Origin: Vibrio profundi
GTDB taxonomy: Bacteria > Pseudomonadota > Gammaproteobacteria > Enterobacterales > Vibrionaceae
Direction: 5' to 3'
DNA length: 64,000 bases
NCBI RefSeq assembly: GCF_005281835.1
Contig: NZ_RZIS01000007.1
Coordinates: forward strand, 1 to 64,000
The stretch's first letter is position 1, and every line of letters starts with the position of its first letter. A program made the position numbers and the translations under genes. Of the stretch, positions 15,628-25,046 are shown in pieces. The notes under the pieces are model-generated. The model was given only the letters and a program-made list of their open reading frames with translations, was not told the DNA's origin and did no database searches.

Positions 15628-18600
15628 GTGAAAGACTTATTAAACTTTCTAAAAGCACAGCATAAGACCGAAGAATTTGATGCTATCAAAATCGGTCTAT
15701 CTTCACCTGACATGATCCGTTCATGGTCTTTTGGTGAAGTTAAAAAACCTGAGACGATCAACTATCGTACGTTCAAACCTGAGCGCGATGGTCTGTTCTG
15801 TGCGCGTATCTTTGGTCCAGTTAAAGACTACGAATGTCTTTGTGGCAAATACAAGCGTCTGAAACACCGTGGTGTTATCTGTGAGAAGTGTGGCGTTGAA
15901 GTTACACAAACTAAAGTTCGTCGTGACCGTATGGGCCACATCGAGCTTGCTTCACCAGTTGCTCACATCTGGTTCCTAAAATCACTACCGTCTCGTATCG
16001 GTCTACTAATGGATATCCCACTGCGTGATATCGAACGTGTTCTTTACTTCGAAATGTACGTAGTAACTGAACCAGGTATGACTGATCTAGAAAAATCTCA
16101 GATGCTTACTGAAGAAGAGTATCTGGATCGTCTAGAAGAGTGGGGTGACGAATTCACTGCTAAGATGGGTGCGGAAGCGATCAAAGATCTGCTTTCAACT
16201 ATGGACCTTCATCAAGAAGCAGAAGAAATGCGCGAAGAGTTGGAAACAACTAACTCTGAAACTAAGCGTAAGAAAGTCACTAAGCGTTTGAAGCTAGTTG
16301 AAGCATTCATCCAGTCTGGTAACGATCCACAATGGATGATTCTGACTGTACTTCCTGTGCTTCCGCCAGATCTACGTCCTCTAGTACCTCTAGATGGCGG
16401 TCGTTTTGCGACTTCAGATCTGAACGACCTTTACCGTCGTGTGATCAACCGTAACAACCGTTTGAAGCGTCTTCTAGAGCTAGCGGCTCCGGACATCATC
16501 GTACGCAACGAAAAGCGTATGCTGCAAGAGTCTGTTGATGCACTTCTAGATAACGGTCGTCGTGGTCGTGCAATCACAGGTTCGAACAAGCGTCCTCTGA
16601 AATCTCTTGCTGATATGATCAAGGGTAAACAAGGTCGTTTCCGTCAGAACCTTCTAGGTAAGCGTGTAGACTACTCTGGCCGTTCTGTAATCACAGTAGG
16701 TCCATACCTTCGTCTGCACCAGTGTGGTCTTCCTAAGAAGATGGCACTTGAGCTATTTAAACCATTTATCTACAGCAAGTTAGAAACTCGTGGCATGGCT
16801 ACGACAATCAAAGCTGCTAAGAAGATGGTAGAGCGCGAAGAAGCTATCGTTTGGGACATCCTAGACGAAGTAATCCGCGAACACCCAGTACTACTTAACC
16901 GTGCACCTACACTTCACCGTCTAGGTATCCAAGCGTTTGAACCAGTACTAATCGAAGGTAAAGCGATCCAGCTTCACCCACTAGTGTGTGCGGCATATAA
17001 CGCCGACTTCGATGGTGACCAAATGGCGGTTCACGTGCCTCTAACTTTAGAAGCACAGCTTGAAGCTCGTACTCTGATGATGTCGACAAACAACATTCTG
17101 TCGCCAGCATCGGGTGATCCGATCATCGTACCTTCTCAGGACGTTGTATTGGGTCTTTACTACATGACACGTGAGAAAATCAACGTGAAAGGTGAAGGTA
17201 TGTACCTTGCTGGCCCTGAAGAGGCTGAGAAGGCATACCGTACTAAGACTGCTGAGCTACACGCTCGCGTTAAAGTACGTATCACTGAAACAGTAGTAGA
17301 CGAAGACGGCAATAGCACTACAGAGACTAAACTAGTTGATACAACCGTTGGTCGTGCAATGCTATGGCAAATCGTACCGAAAGGTCTTCCGTACAGCATC
17401 GTTAACCAAAAGCTAGGTAAGAAACAAATCTCTAACCTACTTAACGAAGCGTACCGTAAGCTTGGTCTTAAAGACACGGTAGTATTTGCTGACCAAATCA
17501 TGTACGCAGGTTTTGCTTACGCAGCACTTTCTGGTGTTTCTGTAGGTATCAACGACATGGTTGTACCTCAAGCGAAGTACGACGAAATCGAATCTGCTGA
17601 AGAAGAAGTTCGTGAAATCCAAGAGCAATTCCAATCTGGTCTTGTTACTGCGGGTGAGCGTTACAACAAAGTTATCGATATCTGGGCGTCTACGAACGAC
17701 CGCGTTGCGAAAGCGATGATGGATAACCTTTCTTCTGAAACGGTTGTTAACCGCGATGGTGAAGAAGAGCAGCAAGAATCGTTCAACAGCATCTACATGA
17801 TGGCCGACTCGGGCGCACGTGGTTCTGCAGCTCAGATTCGTCAGCTAGCAGGTATGCGTGGTCTGATGGCGCGTCCAGATGGTTCAATCATCGAAACGCC
17901 GATCACTGCGAACTTTAAAGAAGGTCTAAACGTCCTTCAGTACTTTATCTCAACGCACGGTGCTCGTAAGGGTCTTGCGGATACAGCACTGAAAACAGCA
18001 AACTCGGGTTACCTAACTCGTCGTCTAGTAGACGTTGCTCAAGACGTTGTAGTTCACGAACATGACTGTGGCACACATGAAGGTGTCGACATGATGCCTC
18101 ATATCGAAGGTGGTGACGTTAAAGTTGCACTTTCTGAGCTGGCTCTTGGTCGTGTAGTAGCTGAAGATGTTCTTAAGCCAGGTACTGAAGATGTACTGAT
18201 CCCACGTAACACTCTGATTGATGAGAAGTGGTGTCAGATCATGGAAGACAACTCTGTAGATAGCATGAAAGTGCGTTCTGTTGTTACCTGTGATGCAGAC
18301 TTCGGTTGTTGTTCACAGTGTTACGGTCGTGACCTAGCACGTGGCCACCTAGTGAACCAAGGTGAAGCAGTTGGTGTTATCGCTGCACAATCTATCGGTG
18401 AACCTGGTACACAGCTAACGATGCGTACGTTCCACATCGGTGGTGCAGCATCTACTGCAGCAGCAGAGAACAGCATCCAAGCGAAAACAACTGGTACTGT
18501 GAAACTTCACAACGCTAAGTTCGTTATCAACAAAGAGAAGAAACTGGTTATCACCTCTCGTGCATCTGAGATGACGATTGTTGATGAGTTCGGCCGTACT

Positions 18601-19827
18601 AAAGAGAAGCACAAACTTCCTTACGGTTCTATGCTGAACAAAGCAGACAACGACGCAGTAGAAGCTGGTGAAGTTGTAGCTAACTGGGAAGCGCACACCA
18701 TGCCAATCATCACTGAAGTGGCAGGTCGCATTCAATTCGTTGATATGATCGATGGTGTTACTGTTTCTCGTCAGACAGATGACCTAACTGGTCTATCTTC
18801 TTCTGAAGTGACAGATGCAGCCGCTCGTCCAGCAGCAGGTAAAGATATGCGTCCAGCTATCAAACTTGTTGATGACCAAGGTAACGACGTAATGATCCCT
18901 GGTACTGATATGCCAGCTCACTACTTCCTACCAGGTAAAGCGATTGTTAACATCGAAGATGGCGCTGAAGTTGGCATCGGTGACACACTATCTCGTATCC
19001 CTCAGAAATCTGGCGGAAACAAAGATATCACCGGTGGTCTACCACGCGTAGCTGACCTATTCGAAGCTCGTAAGCCGAAAGAGCCTGCGATTCTTGCTGA
19101 GCACACAGGTACTGTGTCTTTCGGTAAAGAAACGAAAGGTAAGCGTCGTCTTGTGATCACTCGTGACGGTGGCGAAACTTATGAAGAAATGATTCCTAAG
19201 CATCGTCAACTGAACGTGTTCGAAGGTGAGAAGATCGAACGTGGTGATGTAATCGCTGATGGTCCAGAAACTCCACATGACATTCTACGTCTACGTGGTA
19301 TTCACGCTGTGACTCAGTACATCGCTAACGAAGTACAAGAAGTTTACCGTCTACAAGGCGTAAAGATTAACGATAAGCACATCGAGACTATCGTTCGTCA
19401 AATGCTACGTAAGTGTACTATTACACACGCTGGTGACTCTGAGTTCCTACCTGGTGAGCAAGTTGAGTATTCTCAAGTTAAGATTGCTAACCGTGCTCTA
19501 GAAGCAGAAGGTAAAGAACTAGTACGCTTCGAACGTGAACTACTAGGTATCACTAAAGCATCTCTTGCTACTGAGTCATTTATCTCAGCGGCATCATTCC
19601 AAGAGACAACTCGCGTACTAACAGAAGCTGCGGTTTCTGGTAAGCGTGATGATCTACGTGGTCTGAAAGAGAACGTTATTGTTGGTCGTCTGATCCCAGC
19701 TGGTACTGGTTTCGCATACCACCAAGATCGTCAAAAGCAACGTGAAGAGCAAGAAGGCCCATCTGCTGAACAAGCAACGGATAACCTAGCTGCACTTCTA
19801 AACGCTGGTTTCTCTTCTGACGAGTAA
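15628..19827 (+). CDS. rpoC: RNA polymerase subunit beta'
   Basis: The catalytic subunit has 1399 residues. It starts with GTG (VKDLLNFLK), as in E. coli, after an ACAGGAGC ribosome site. The first zinc site (C70, C72, C85, C88) is intact, as is the Mg-binding loop NADFDGDQ with aspartates at 460, 462 and 464. The second zinc site (CGTHEG, then TCDADFGCCSQC) and the trigger loop region (PGTQLTMRTFHIGGAAS) follow. It is the last gene of the operon and ends at a strong terminator. Confidence 0.99.
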   Translation: MKDLLNFLKAQHKTEEFDAIKIGLSSPDMIRSWSFGEVKKPETINYRTFKPERDGLFCARIFGPVKDYECLCGKYKRLKHRGVICEKCGVEVTQTKVRRDRMGHIELASPVAHIWFLKSLPSRIGLLMDIPLRDIERVLYFEMYVVTEPGMTDLEKSQMLTEEEYLDRLEEWGDEFTAKMGAEAIKDLLSTMDLHQEAEEMREELETTNSETKRKKVTKRLKLVEAFIQSGNDPQWMILTVLPVLPPDLRPLVPLDGGRFATSDLNDLYRRVINRNNRLKRLLELAAPDIIVRNEKRMLQESVDALLDNGRRGRAITGSNKRPLKSLADMIKGKQGRFRQNLLGKRVDYSGRSVITVGPYLRLHQCGLPKKMALELFKPFIYSKLETRGMATTIKAAKKMVEREEAIVWDILDEVIREHPVLLNRAPTLHRLGIQAFEPVLIEGKAIQLHPLVCAAYNADFDGDQMAVHVPLTLEAQLEARTLMMSTNNILSPASGDPIIVPSQDVVLGLYYMTREKINVKGEGMYLAGPEEAEKAYRTKTAELHARVKVRITETVVDEDGNSTTETKLVDTTVGRAMLWQIVPKGLPYSIVNQKLGKKQISNLLNEAYRKLGLKDTVVFADQIMYAGFAYAALSGVSVGINDMVVPQAKYDEIESAEEEVREIQEQFQSGLVTAGERYNKVIDIWASTNDRVAKAMMDNLSSETVVNRDGEEEQQESFNSIYMMADSGARGSAAQIRQLAGMRGLMARPDGSIIETPITANFKEGLNVLQYFISTHGARKGLADTALKTANSGYLTRRLVDVAQDVVVHEHDCGTHEGVDMMPHIEGGDVKVALSELALGRVVAEDVLKPGTEDVLIPRNTLIDEKWCQIMEDNSVDSMKVRSVVTCDADFGCCSQCYGRDLARGHLVNQGEAVGVIAAQSIGEPGTQLTMRTFHIGGAASTAAAENSIQAKTTGTVKLHNAKFVINKEKKLVITSRASEMTIVDEFGRTKEKHKLPYGSMLNKADNDAVEAGEVVANWEAHTMPIITEVAGRIQFVDMIDGVTVSRQTDDLTGLSSSEVTDAAARPAAGKDMRPAIKLVDDQGNDVMIPGTDMPAHYFLPGKAIVNIEDGAEVGIGDTLSRIPQKSGGNKDITGGLPRVADLFEARKPKEPAILAEHTGTVSFGKETKGKRRLVITRDGGETYEEMIPKHRQLNVFEGEKIERGDVIADGPETPHDILRLRGIHAVTQYIANEVQEVYRLQGVKINDKHIETIVRQMLRKCTITHAGDSEFLPGEQVEYSQVKIANRALEAEGKELVRFERELLGITKASLATESFISAASFQETTRVLTEAAVSGKRDDLRGLKENVIVGRLIPAGTGFAYHQDRQKQREEQEGPSAEQATDNLAALLNAGFSSDE

Positions 19828-19842
19828 TCGTTAAGAGATACG

Positions 19843-19870
19843 AAAAAAGGCACCTTCGGGTGCCTTTTTT
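19843..19870 (+). terminator. Terminator of the rplJL-rpoBC operon
   Basis: AAAAAAGGCACC and GGTGCCTTTTTT close a TTCG tetraloop. It is a classic strong rho-independent terminator. Confidence 0.95.
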
Positions 19871-19985
19871 GTAGGTGTTACTTTAGAGCCTGATGACGAG
19901 ATAAATTTAACCGAAAAGATTTACGGCTCGTAACGATGCACTTGAACTGCTTAACAGCTCAAGCGCAGATTTGGATTAATCGAGC

Positions 19986-20477
19986 TTACGCGCCTGGTGG
20001 CACTGCTAAGCTATCAGCAATCTGTTGGATCAGTTGATCTTCTACTTCAAATCTTGCCTCAATGATTTCGCCAATAAGCGATAAATCACTATCAAACGAT
20101 TCAAGTTCATCATTATTTGATATGGCGGCGTACCTGTCAGTGAAATTGAGCAGAGGCTCAGTGGTGAGTACGATATGCCCATAAGTCTGATTGATTTCTT
20201 CTGTGACTTTAAAGCCGGTTGCCTGCCACTTATCCATGACCATGTCATAGATCTTGAAGTGTCCTTCAGAAATATAGTCGACTAAGTGTTGGCAAAAAGA
20301 TTGGAGTTCATCAGAAGAGGGGAGTTCAGCGATAGTAGAGTTTTTAGTGGTACAAGGTTGAAGTGCAGCAAGTTTACAATATTCGACAATCAGTGATTGA
20401 CGAGTCTCTAGCCAATGATCGATGACCTCGTGTGAGCCACCCCATTGTTCTTGTGTTTGTTTGAATTTATTTAGCAT
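19986..20477 (-). CDS. rsd: Anti-sigma-70 factor Rsd
   Basis: Rsd binds sigma-70 and favours alternative sigma factors in stationary phase. The 163 residues resemble E. coli Rsd in WLETRQSLIVEYCKLAAL, FCQHLVDYISEGHFKIYD and the C-terminal LSLIGEIIEARFEVEDQLI. The ATG at 20477 sits 7 bases after a GAGGA site; an ATG two codons upstream lies too close to that site. It lies divergent from nudC and convergent with rpoC, the usual position beside nudC-hemE. Confidence 0.9.
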   Translation of the reverse strand: MLNKFKQTQEQWGGSHEVIDHWLETRQSLIVEYCKLAALQPCTTKNSTIAELPSSDELQSFCQHLVDYISEGHFKIYDMVMDKWQATGFKVTEEINQTYGHIVLTTEPLLNFTDRYAAISNNDELESFDSDLSLIGEIIEARFEVEDQLIQQIADSLAVPPGA

Positions 20478-20656
20478 GACCATGTCCTCATGATCTGATC
20501 ACAGCCGTGTGATCAAAGTAAATTGCCGAAGCAGGGAATCCATTTCATATTATTGTTAATACTAAAAGTAATAGCCGGAATAATTCTTTGCAACAACTCT
20601 AGTATGAAATTAGATTGCCAGTAAAATGAACGAACTGCAAGCGGTGAGAGGCAAGG

Positions 20657-21454
20657 ATGTTAAAAAAAAGTGACAAGATAATGACTGAGCCAGCGTATTG
20701 GTGTGTTGTTGCGGGAAGTGAAATTTGGACGCTAAATGGTGCGCTTCCTTTTGGAAGTGCCGCTGAGTTTGAGATCCCAGTTGATCAAGCCATTTGTATT
20801 GGGCGACATTTAGATAAGCCAGTATATTGGGTGAATGAGTCAGAGCTCTCGCAAGCATTAGAACTCACATCCCTTCGTTCGTTATTAGATTGGGATGAGG
20901 CGGCTTTTTTGTTAGCCAGTAAAGCGGTGCAATATGGGCACATGACTCAAACGATACGTTTTTGTCCACAATGTGGCGGGCGAACATTTTTAAACCATAA
21001 TCAAATCGCCATGCAGTGTAGCGATTGCCGAACTTTACATTATCCTAGGATCTTTCCCTGTATTATTGTCGCTGTCCGCAATCAATCCCAAATTCTGTTA
21101 GCGCAGCACCCTCGTCATCGCACGGGTATGTATACTGTGATTGCGGGTTTCCTTGAGGTTGGGGAAACATTAGAGCAGTGTGTTGCGAGAGAAGTGAAAG
21201 AAGAAACGGGTGTTGATGTAAAAAACATCGAATACTTTGGCAGTCAGCCATGGGCTTTCCCTTCTAGTATGATGATGGGGTTCATTGCTGAATACGCTGG
21301 TGGTGCGTTGAAACCGGACTACAGTGAGCTGTCTGATGCTCAGTGGTTTTCACCGAATGATATGCCTGAAATTGCCCCAAAAGGCACCATCGCTCGAGCA
21401 TTGATCGAACATACGCTTTTGCAAATAGAAAATGCCAAAGATATTGAAAAATAA
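20657..21454 (+). CDS. nudC: NAD-capped RNA hydrolase / NADH pyrophosphatase
   Basis: NudC removes NAD caps from RNA and hydrolyses NAD(H) to NMN(H) and AMP. The zinc ribbon has C103, C106, C121 and C124. The Nudix box runs from about G164 (GFLEVGETLEQCVAREVKEE). The NADH-specificity motif SQPWAFPSS at 196-204 defines this subfamily. The start follows a GAGGCAAGG site; an ATG eight codons in is an alternative. No plus-strand terminator follows. The hairpin just past its stop has its T run on the minus strand. Confidence 0.94.
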   Translation: MLKKSDKIMTEPAYWCVVAGSEIWTLNGALPFGSAAEFEIPVDQAICIGRHLDKPVYWVNESELSQALELTSLRSLLDWDEAAFLLASKAVQYGHMTQTIRFCPQCGGRTFLNHNQIAMQCSDCRTLHYPRIFPCIIVAVRNQSQILLAQHPRHRTGMYTVIAGFLEVGETLEQCVAREVKEETGVDVKNIEYFGSQPWAFPSSMMMGFIAEYAGGALKPDYSELSDAQWFSPNDMPEIAPKGTIARALIEHTLLQIENAKDIEK

Positions 21455-21456
21455 GT

Positions 21457-21557
21457 AAAAAAAACCCTCCACAAGTGGAGGGGGTAAGTAAGATGTCGTT
21501 ATGAGATGCTGAGTACTGTGTACTCAGTTTATAATTGTTATTTTCGCTAGCGAACAA
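21457..21557 (-). ncRNA. Candidate minus-strand small RNA between nudC and hemE
   Basis: A perfect minus-strand terminator (CCCTCCAC/GTGGAGGG then eight T, 21482-21457) has no gene to serve; the nearest minus-strand gene upstream, at 22828-23403, has its own terminator. Read on the minus strand, an 8-bp hairpin CTGAGTAC/GTACTCAG (21527-21509) comes first, then an unstructured CAU-rich stretch, then the terminator. Two promoter-like pairs exist: TTGTTC-18-TATAAA (21557-21528) and TTGCAC-17-TAAAAA (21587-21559). The second would include the whole 5' hairpin in a transcript of about 95 bases. Confidence 0.5.
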
Positions 21558-21711
21558 ATTTTTAACATGCTCCCCTAAGGGGTGCAAACTAAGCATTGAT
21601 TTAAAAGTTAATAACTTGATCTAGGTTGCAAAGCACACAGCTTTTATAGGTGAATCAGTGTTAGAATACCTGCCATCAAAACTAGACAAGATTGAATTGG
21701 AATTTAACGGA

Positions 21712-22779
21712 ATGACCGAACTAAAAAATGATCGCTATTTACGCGCACTGTTAAAGCAACCTGTAGACCACACGCCAGTATGGATGATGCGTCAAGCAGG
21801 CCGCTATCTTCCTGAATATAAAGCGACTCGTGCTGAAGCTGGTGATTTCATGTCTCTGTGTAAAAACGCAGAACTGGCATCAGAAGTGACGCTTCAGCCT
21901 TTACGTCGTTTCCCATTAGATGCGGCAATCTTGTTCTCTGATATTCTGACTATCCCAGACGCGATGGGCTTAGGCTTATACTTCGAAACTGGTGAAGGCC
22001 CTAAATTTGAGCGCCCTATCACGTGTAAAGCTGACGTAGAAAAAATTGGCCTACCGGATCCAGAAGGTGAACTGCAATACGTAATGAATGCAGTTCGTCA
22101 GATCCGTAAAGATTTGAACGGCGACGTTCCATTGATTGGCTTCTCTGGCAGCCCGTGGACGTTGGCTACTTACATGGTTGAAGGTGGCAGCTCTAAAGCG
22201 TTCACTAAGATCAAAAAGATGATGTACGCAGAACCTCAAACGCTGCATCTGCTTCTAGATAAGCTGGCCGACAGCGTGATCGAATACTTAAACGCGCAAA
22301 TCAAAGCGGGTGCTCAATCGGTAATGGTATTTGATACATGGGGTGGTGTACTGACTCCTCGTGACTACAACCTATTCTCACTGCAATACATGCACAAAAT
22401 CGTTGATGGCTTGATCCGTGAAAACGATGGTCGTCGTGTACCAGTAACACTATTCACTAAGAATGGTGGCATGTGGTTAGAGTCTATTGCTGCTACAGGT
22501 TGTGATGCGGTTGGTCTAGATTGGACGATTAACATTGCTGACGCGAAAGCACGAATCGGCGATAAGGTTGCTCTACAAGGTAATATGGATCCATCGATCC
22601 TTTATGCTCAGCCAGAGCGTATTTGTCAAGAAGTGGCATCTATCTTAGAAGGCTTCGGCGATGCGGGTACCGGTCACGTATTTAACCTAGGCCACGGTAT
22701 CCATTTGGATGTGCCGCCAGAAAACGCAGGTGTATTTGTAGACGCGGTACACGAGCTTTCTAAGCCTTACCACAAGTAA
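21712..22779 (+). CDS. hemE: Uroporphyrinogen decarboxylase
   Basis: HemE removes four carboxyl groups from uroporphyrinogen III to give coproporphyrinogen III in heme synthesis. Signatures are PVWMMRQAGRYLPEYK near the start, GFSGSPWTLATYMVEGG in the middle, and GHVFNLGHGI at the end. The ATG at 21712 (MTELKNDRYLRALL, 355 residues) matches the family N terminus; an in-frame GTG 18 codons upstream is not supported by conservation. It is convergent with the gene at 22828-23403 across a shared terminator. Confidence 0.97.
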   Translation: MTELKNDRYLRALLKQPVDHTPVWMMRQAGRYLPEYKATRAEAGDFMSLCKNAELASEVTLQPLRRFPLDAAILFSDILTIPDAMGLGLYFETGEGPKFERPITCKADVEKIGLPDPEGELQYVMNAVRQIRKDLNGDVPLIGFSGSPWTLATYMVEGGSSKAFTKIKKMMYAEPQTLHLLLDKLADSVIEYLNAQIKAGAQSVMVFDTWGGVLTPRDYNLFSLQYMHKIVDGLIRENDGRRVPVTLFTKNGGMWLESIAATGCDAVGLDWTINIADAKARIGDKVALQGNMDPSILYAQPERICQEVASILEGFGDAGTGHVFNLGHGIHLDVPPENAGVFVDAVHELSKPYHK

Positions 22780-22796
22780 GCCAAGCTTATTGTTAT

Positions 22797-22829
22797 AAAA
22801 ACGCCGATTCAGTGAAGTCGGCGTTTTTT
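22797..22829. terminator. Bidirectional terminator, hemE and the UDG-like gene
   Basis: AAAACGCCGA and TCGGCGTTTT flank a 10-base loop, with A and T runs on both sides. It serves hemE on plus and overlaps the stop of the convergent gene on minus. Confidence 0.88.
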
Positions 22830-23403
22830 ATTGCGTGATGGCTGGGGCTAGTTGTTTGCGTATGAATGGCAGAACATCACGCTCAAACCACGGGTTCTTT
22901 TTAAGCCAGATGTTGTTGCGTGGCGACGGATGAGGTAAAGGAATATATTGTGGAGCCCAACGTTTCCATTGTTCTACAGTCTCAGTCAGCGTTTTAGGCT
23001 TGTCCGCTAAATAATAGTTCTGAGCGTATTGGCCAATCAGTAGCGTCATTTCTACATTCGGGAGTAGTGCCCGTACTCGTTTGTGCCACAGCGGAGCACA
23101 TTCTTTCCGCGGAGGTAAATCCCCACTTTTCCCTTTGCCTGGATAGCACAGCCCCATCGGCATAATGGCTATTTTCTTGGGATCGTAGAAGTCATCCACT
23201 TTGATGCCTAACCAGTCCCTTAGCCGCTCCCCACTTGCATCGTCCCAAGGGGTGGAACTCCTGTGAACTTTAATCCCAGGTGCTTGGCCTATGATCAGAA
23301 GTTTCGCTTCCACAGATGCTTGAATCACAGGGTTTGCCCCATGCGTTAGACTTGCGGCGCATACCTGGCATTGGCGAATTTCACTGAGAAGGTTATCGAG
23401 CAT
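22828..23403 (-). CDS. Uracil-DNA glycosylase family protein with Fe-S cysteines
   Basis: The 191 residues show the uracil-DNA glycosylase superfamily fold: motif GQAPGIK near the N terminus and HPSPRN near the C terminus. The cysteine pattern CxxC (12, 15) plus a later C-x15-C matches the 4Fe-4S ligands of family 4/5 enzymes. The usual GE(A/G)PG has glutamine in place of glutamate here, so the reaction cannot be assigned. It could be a divergent uracil glycosylase or a related repair enzyme. It overlaps the preceding dehydrogenase gene by one base (TAATG), so the two are coupled. Confidence 0.8.
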   Translation of the reverse strand: MLDNLLSEIRQCQVCAASLTHGANPVIQASVEAKLLIIGQAPGIKVHRSSTPWDDASGERLRDWLGIKVDDFYDPKKIAIMPMGLCYPGKGKSGDLPPRKECAPLWHKRVRALLPNVEMTLLIGQYAQNYYLADKPKTLTETVEQWKRWAPQYIPLPHPSPRNNIWLKKNPWFERDVLPFIRKQLAPAITQ

Positions 23404-24329
23404 TAATAGCCTTTTTCGAAATCAATCGTGTTATCCAATTGGAAACCGTCACGCCATAACTGGTAATTACGTGCGAATATATTCACCACTTGCCTCGGTT
23501 CACTTAACGCGGCGATATGGGGCGTGACCGTGATTTGCGGTAAGCTCCAATATGGGTGGTTTTGTGGTAACGGTTCCTGCGTAAAGACGTCTAAGAAAGC
23601 GTGTTCAACCCAATGATTCTTGAGTGCGAGCAGCAGTGCTTTATTATCCAATGTTTCCCCTCGTCCTACATTGAAGAGTAATACACGTTTACAGTAACTG
23701 AGTGTATCTTCGTTAAGCAGTGCTCGGGTTTCGTCGGTTGCGGGCAAAGTATTGACTACGATGTCGGCTTGTTCGAGCGCGGCTTTGATCTCGTTAATGT
23801 GGAATGTATCTTTAAAACTTAAGCTTTTAGAAGGAATACCGGTACGGTTAATGCCGACGGTGTGAAGCCCCAAAGCGGCTGCTGCATGAGCAAGGTGGCT
23901 ACCAATTGAGCCTGTACCCAAGATAACCATGACTTTCCCTGACAGCGACGAGTATAGGTGTGGTTGCCATTGGTTTTGAGATTGTTGCTGGTGGTATAGC
24001 TGAAAGTGACGATAGTGATGAATACTATAGCCTAATACGTACTCTGCGATGGCTGGACCAAATATGCCTTTAACGTTGGTCAGAGTGTAGTCTTGGCGCA
24101 AATGATCATTAATGAGTGTATTGATTCCCGCGTAGGTAGACTGTAGCCAGTCTAACTGAGTAAAGCGATCGAGTTGGTCTACAATCAAAGGGGGAGAGGC
24201 GAGCACTATCTCGGCGTCTTCTGGTGATTCACAAATTTCCAGCTCAGGTAAAGACTGATTGATGATGAGCTGTTTATAGGTGTCGTTGTGCTCAGTGAGG
24301 ATATAAAGCTTATTCGTGAAATTGTTCAT
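23403..24329 (-). CDS. D-isomer-specific 2-hydroxyacid dehydrogenase
   Basis: This 308-residue NAD(P)-dependent oxidoreductase acts on 2-keto/2-hydroxy acids. The nucleotide site reads LGTGSIGSHLAHAAAALG (about 134-151). The catalytic residues are the arginine of NVGRGET, the glutamate in TQEPLP, and the histidine in VTPHIAAL. It resembles the glyoxylate/hydroxypyruvate reductase group, but the substrate cannot be read from sequence. It forms a two-gene unit with the downstream glycosylase-like gene. Confidence 0.85.
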   Translation of the reverse strand: MNNFTNKLYILTEHNDTYKQLIINQSLPELEICESPEDAEIVLASPPLIVDQLDRFTQLDWLQSTYAGINTLINDHLRQDYTLTNVKGIFGPAIAEYVLGYSIHHYRHFQLYHQQQSQNQWQPHLYSSLSGKVMVILGTGSIGSHLAHAAAALGLHTVGINRTGIPSKSLSFKDTFHINEIKAALEQADIVVNTLPATDETRALLNEDTLSYCKRVLLFNVGRGETLDNKALLLALKNHWVEHAFLDVFTQEPLPQNHPYWSLPQITVTPHIAALSEPRQVVNIFARNYQLWRDGFQLDNTIDFEKGY

Positions 24330-24400
24330 AGGCTTGCCTTTTTTCCCTTGTATTTATCAAGTACACTTCCGCTGTCTTTTTCTGCAATTATTGAGTGACT

Positions 24401-24994
24401 ATGCTACAGAATCCACTTCAGGTTCGTCTTGAAAAGTTAGAACCTTGGCAACAAATTACCTTCATGGCGTGCTTATGTGAGCGTATGTACCCTAACTATG
24501 CCATGTTTTGTGAAAATACAGAATTTGCCGAGGCACGTATTTATCGCGATGTACTTGATAGTGTTTGGGAAATTCTGACAGTCAAAACGGCAAAAGTGAA
24601 CTTTGAGCGTCAATTAGAAAAGCTGGAAGAGTTATTTCCTAGTGCAGACGATTTCAATTTTTACGGCGTATACCCTGCGATGGATGCGTGCCAAGGTTTA
24701 TCGACGTTACTTCACGGCTTGTTAGATCGCGAGCATCTGTTTGAAGCAATGTTAAAATTGAGCCAGCAATCGGTACAAACAGTCGTTGATTTAGAGCAGG
24801 CGCAAGGTAGTGAAGAAATCACTAACGATAATCAGAAAGAAAATGAAGCAGTATGTGAAGAGTGGGACGTGCAATGGGCTATTTTCCGCCCTCTACGTGA
24901 AACTCAAGAGCGTGACATTGAATTGATTAAAGACTTACGCTTGGAGCTGCGAGAAGACGCGGTGAGCAACATAGGCGTAACGCTAGAACATTAA
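24401..24994 (+). CDS. yjaG: YjaG family protein (DUF416)
   Basis: This acidic soluble protein of 197 residues has unknown biochemical role. The N-terminal block ITFMACLCERMYPNYAMFCE and the segment SADDFNFYGVYPAMDAC are shared with E. coli YjaG, and the position just before hupA is also conserved. I start at the ATG at 24401; the GTG two codons earlier is less likely. A terminator follows closely, so it is a single-gene unit. Confidence 0.88.
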   Translation: MLQNPLQVRLEKLEPWQQITFMACLCERMYPNYAMFCENTEFAEARIYRDVLDSVWEILTVKTAKVNFERQLEKLEELFPSADDFNFYGVYPAMDACQGLSTLLHGLLDREHLFEAMLKLSQQSVQTVVDLEQAQGSEEITNDNQKENEAVCEEWDVQWAIFRPLRETQERDIELIKDLRLELREDAVSNIGVTLEH

Positions 24995-24998
24995 TAAA

Positions 24999-25025
24999 CA
25001 AAGGCTCCTAATGGAGCCTTTGTTT
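24999..25025. terminator. Bidirectional terminator after yjaG
   Basis: ACAAAGGCTCC and GGAGCCTTTGT close a TAAT loop, followed by TTT. It lies between convergent yjaG and the CNNM/CBS gene. Confidence 0.88.
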
Positions 25026-25046
25026 TATGTGAGGTTTAAAGCCGAG

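Noticed and set aside
7033..19278. Numerous antisense frames within tufB, rpoB and rpoC
   Set aside because: All lie inside highly conserved genes with biased codon use; none has independent support.
21466..21482. Plus-strand terminator for nudC
   Set aside because: The hairpin is present but the T run is on the minus strand only; on plus the A run precedes it.
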